Source of the DNA: Orrella marina
Lineage (GTDB): Bacteria > Pseudomonadota > Gammaproteobacteria > Burkholderiales > Burkholderiaceae_B
Assembly: GCF_003058465.1 (NCBI RefSeq)
Contig: NZ_CP028901.1
Location: forward strand, 1,116,001 to 1,180,000
Length of the DNA stretch: 64,000 nucleotides
Direction: 5' to 3'
Position 1 is the first letter of the stretch; each line of letters opens with the position of its first letter. The notes below the pieces were generated by a model, which was not told where the DNA came from, searched no databases, and saw only the letters and a program-made list of their open reading frames with translations. The position numbers were made by a program, and so were the translations under genes. Shown here in pieces: positions 63,557-64,000 of this stretch.

Positions 63557-63612
63557 CTTGCATCCGCGCGCCGACAAAATCGAAACAACGAATTCCGGAG
63601 CACCTGAAACAC

Positions 63613-64000
63613 ATGCCAGAATCGCCTGAAACATCTACTACTGCGTCCACCACATCGCCAGCCGTACCGCCAGACAGATCCCGCACAGTGGCCACCTTGC
63701 TCCGTAGCGGCTGGTGCCAGATTCAGATTGCCGGACAAAGCCAGACAGAAAACGTATGGCTGATGCCCCACGGGACACTTTACTGGCCAGCCCAGTCGAC
63801 ACTGTTTGTCGCCGACGTCCACCTGGGTAAGGCGGCCAGTTACCGGCAACAAGGACAACCCGTGCCTACAGGCACGACCTCGACAACACTATCCAGGCTT
63901 TCCATGGCCTTGTCAGCCAGTCAGGCAAAACGGCTAATTGTGCTGGGGGACTTTCTGCACTCAGCAGCTGTTCACAGGGCACAGGGAACGCTCAACGCTC
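63613..64000 (+). CDS. pdeM: Ligase-associated endonuclease/phosphoesterase PdeM, truncated by the window edge
   Basis: The first 129 codons of a calcineurin-like metallophosphoesterase. After a ~40-residue Pro/Ser/Thr-rich lead come TLFVADVHLGKAASYRQQG (metal motif DxH: D and H of ADVHLGK) and RLIVLGDFLHS (GDxxH), both typical of PdeM/Pph-like enzymes found beside Lhr and ligase genes. The lead is longer than usual, so an internal start cannot be excluded. The gene continues past position 64000. Confidence 0.88.
   Translation, partial: MPESPETSTTASTTSPAVPPDRSRTVATLLRSGWCQIQIAGQSQTENVWLMPHGTLYWPAQSTLFVADVHLGKAASYRQQGQPVPTGTTSTTLSRLSMALSASQAKRLIVLGDFLHSAAVHRAQGTLNA

Noticed and set aside
1-64000. 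CRISPR arrays, rRNA operons, prophage or intact transposase genes
   Set aside because: No regularly spaced repeats with unique spacers, no rRNA-like sequence and no integrase or transposase motifs were found on either strand.

Overview
The window looks like chromosomal DNA of a GC-rich (about 57% by eye) betaproteobacterium, most likely Burkholderiales close to the Alcaligenaceae. The evidence is two Bug/TctC-type receptors without membrane subunits, CaiB/IclR/acyl-CoA dehydrogenase catabolic clusters, an imuA-imuB-dnaE2 cassette, and many small lipoproteins. No rRNA, convincing tRNA, CRISPR array, phage module or intact insertion sequence was seen. The only mobile-element trace is a pair of IS21-like terminal repeats near 5.15-5.19 kb.

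Layout. 0.3-12.2 kb: surface and envelope genes (frameshifted autotransporter, TauD-type dioxygenase, EF-hand protein, quinone oxidoreductase, two lipoproteins, frameshifted family 61 glycosyltransferase, tandem universal stress protein). 12.5-19.9 kb: a sugar/cyclitol-like block of two sugar-porter MFS proteins, a GMC flavo-oxidoreductase, a DegT/StrS aminotransferase and a secreted unknown, arranged divergently. 20.2-25.5 kb: a P2-type cation ATPase and Tex, convergent on a strong hairpin. 26-35.5 kb: an organic-acid/acyl-CoA block (enoyl-CoA hydratase, IclR regulator, Bug receptor, CaiB, acyl-CoA dehydrogenase, second Bug receptor, MmgE/PrpD) with a perfect 47-bp palindrome in one divergent gap. 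35.8-39.9 kb: HAD dehalogenase diverging from an operon of a D-threonine-aldolase-like PLP enzyme, Co-type nitrile hydratase alpha and beta, and its activator. 40.3-50.8 kb: YdgA-like protein, GST, YqaA, thiolase-like/DUF35 pair, second CaiB, DUF423, lipoprotein, thioesterase, YqeY.

50.9-64 kb is a DNA-damage region. The mutasome operon imuA-imuB-dnaE2 (minus strand) diverges from the ligase-associated operon (MBL-fold exonuclease, ATP-dependent ligase, Lhr-type helicase, PdeM phosphoesterase; plus strand, running off the window). The 1.1-kb gap between them holds two near-identical 16-bp palindromes of the form CTG-N10-CAG. Each touches a -10-like hexamer facing one operon, which suggests that a single LexA-like regulator controls both.

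Most notable observations: this shared operator pair; the MFS-GMC-DegT block, which could import a polyol, oxidise it and aminate it; the nitrile hydratase operon with a leading PLP enzyme and a His-rich alpha subunit; the 47-bp palindrome; and two surface genes broken at G tracts while a longer G tract elsewhere is in frame. Assignments rest on reading motifs; no database search was run.
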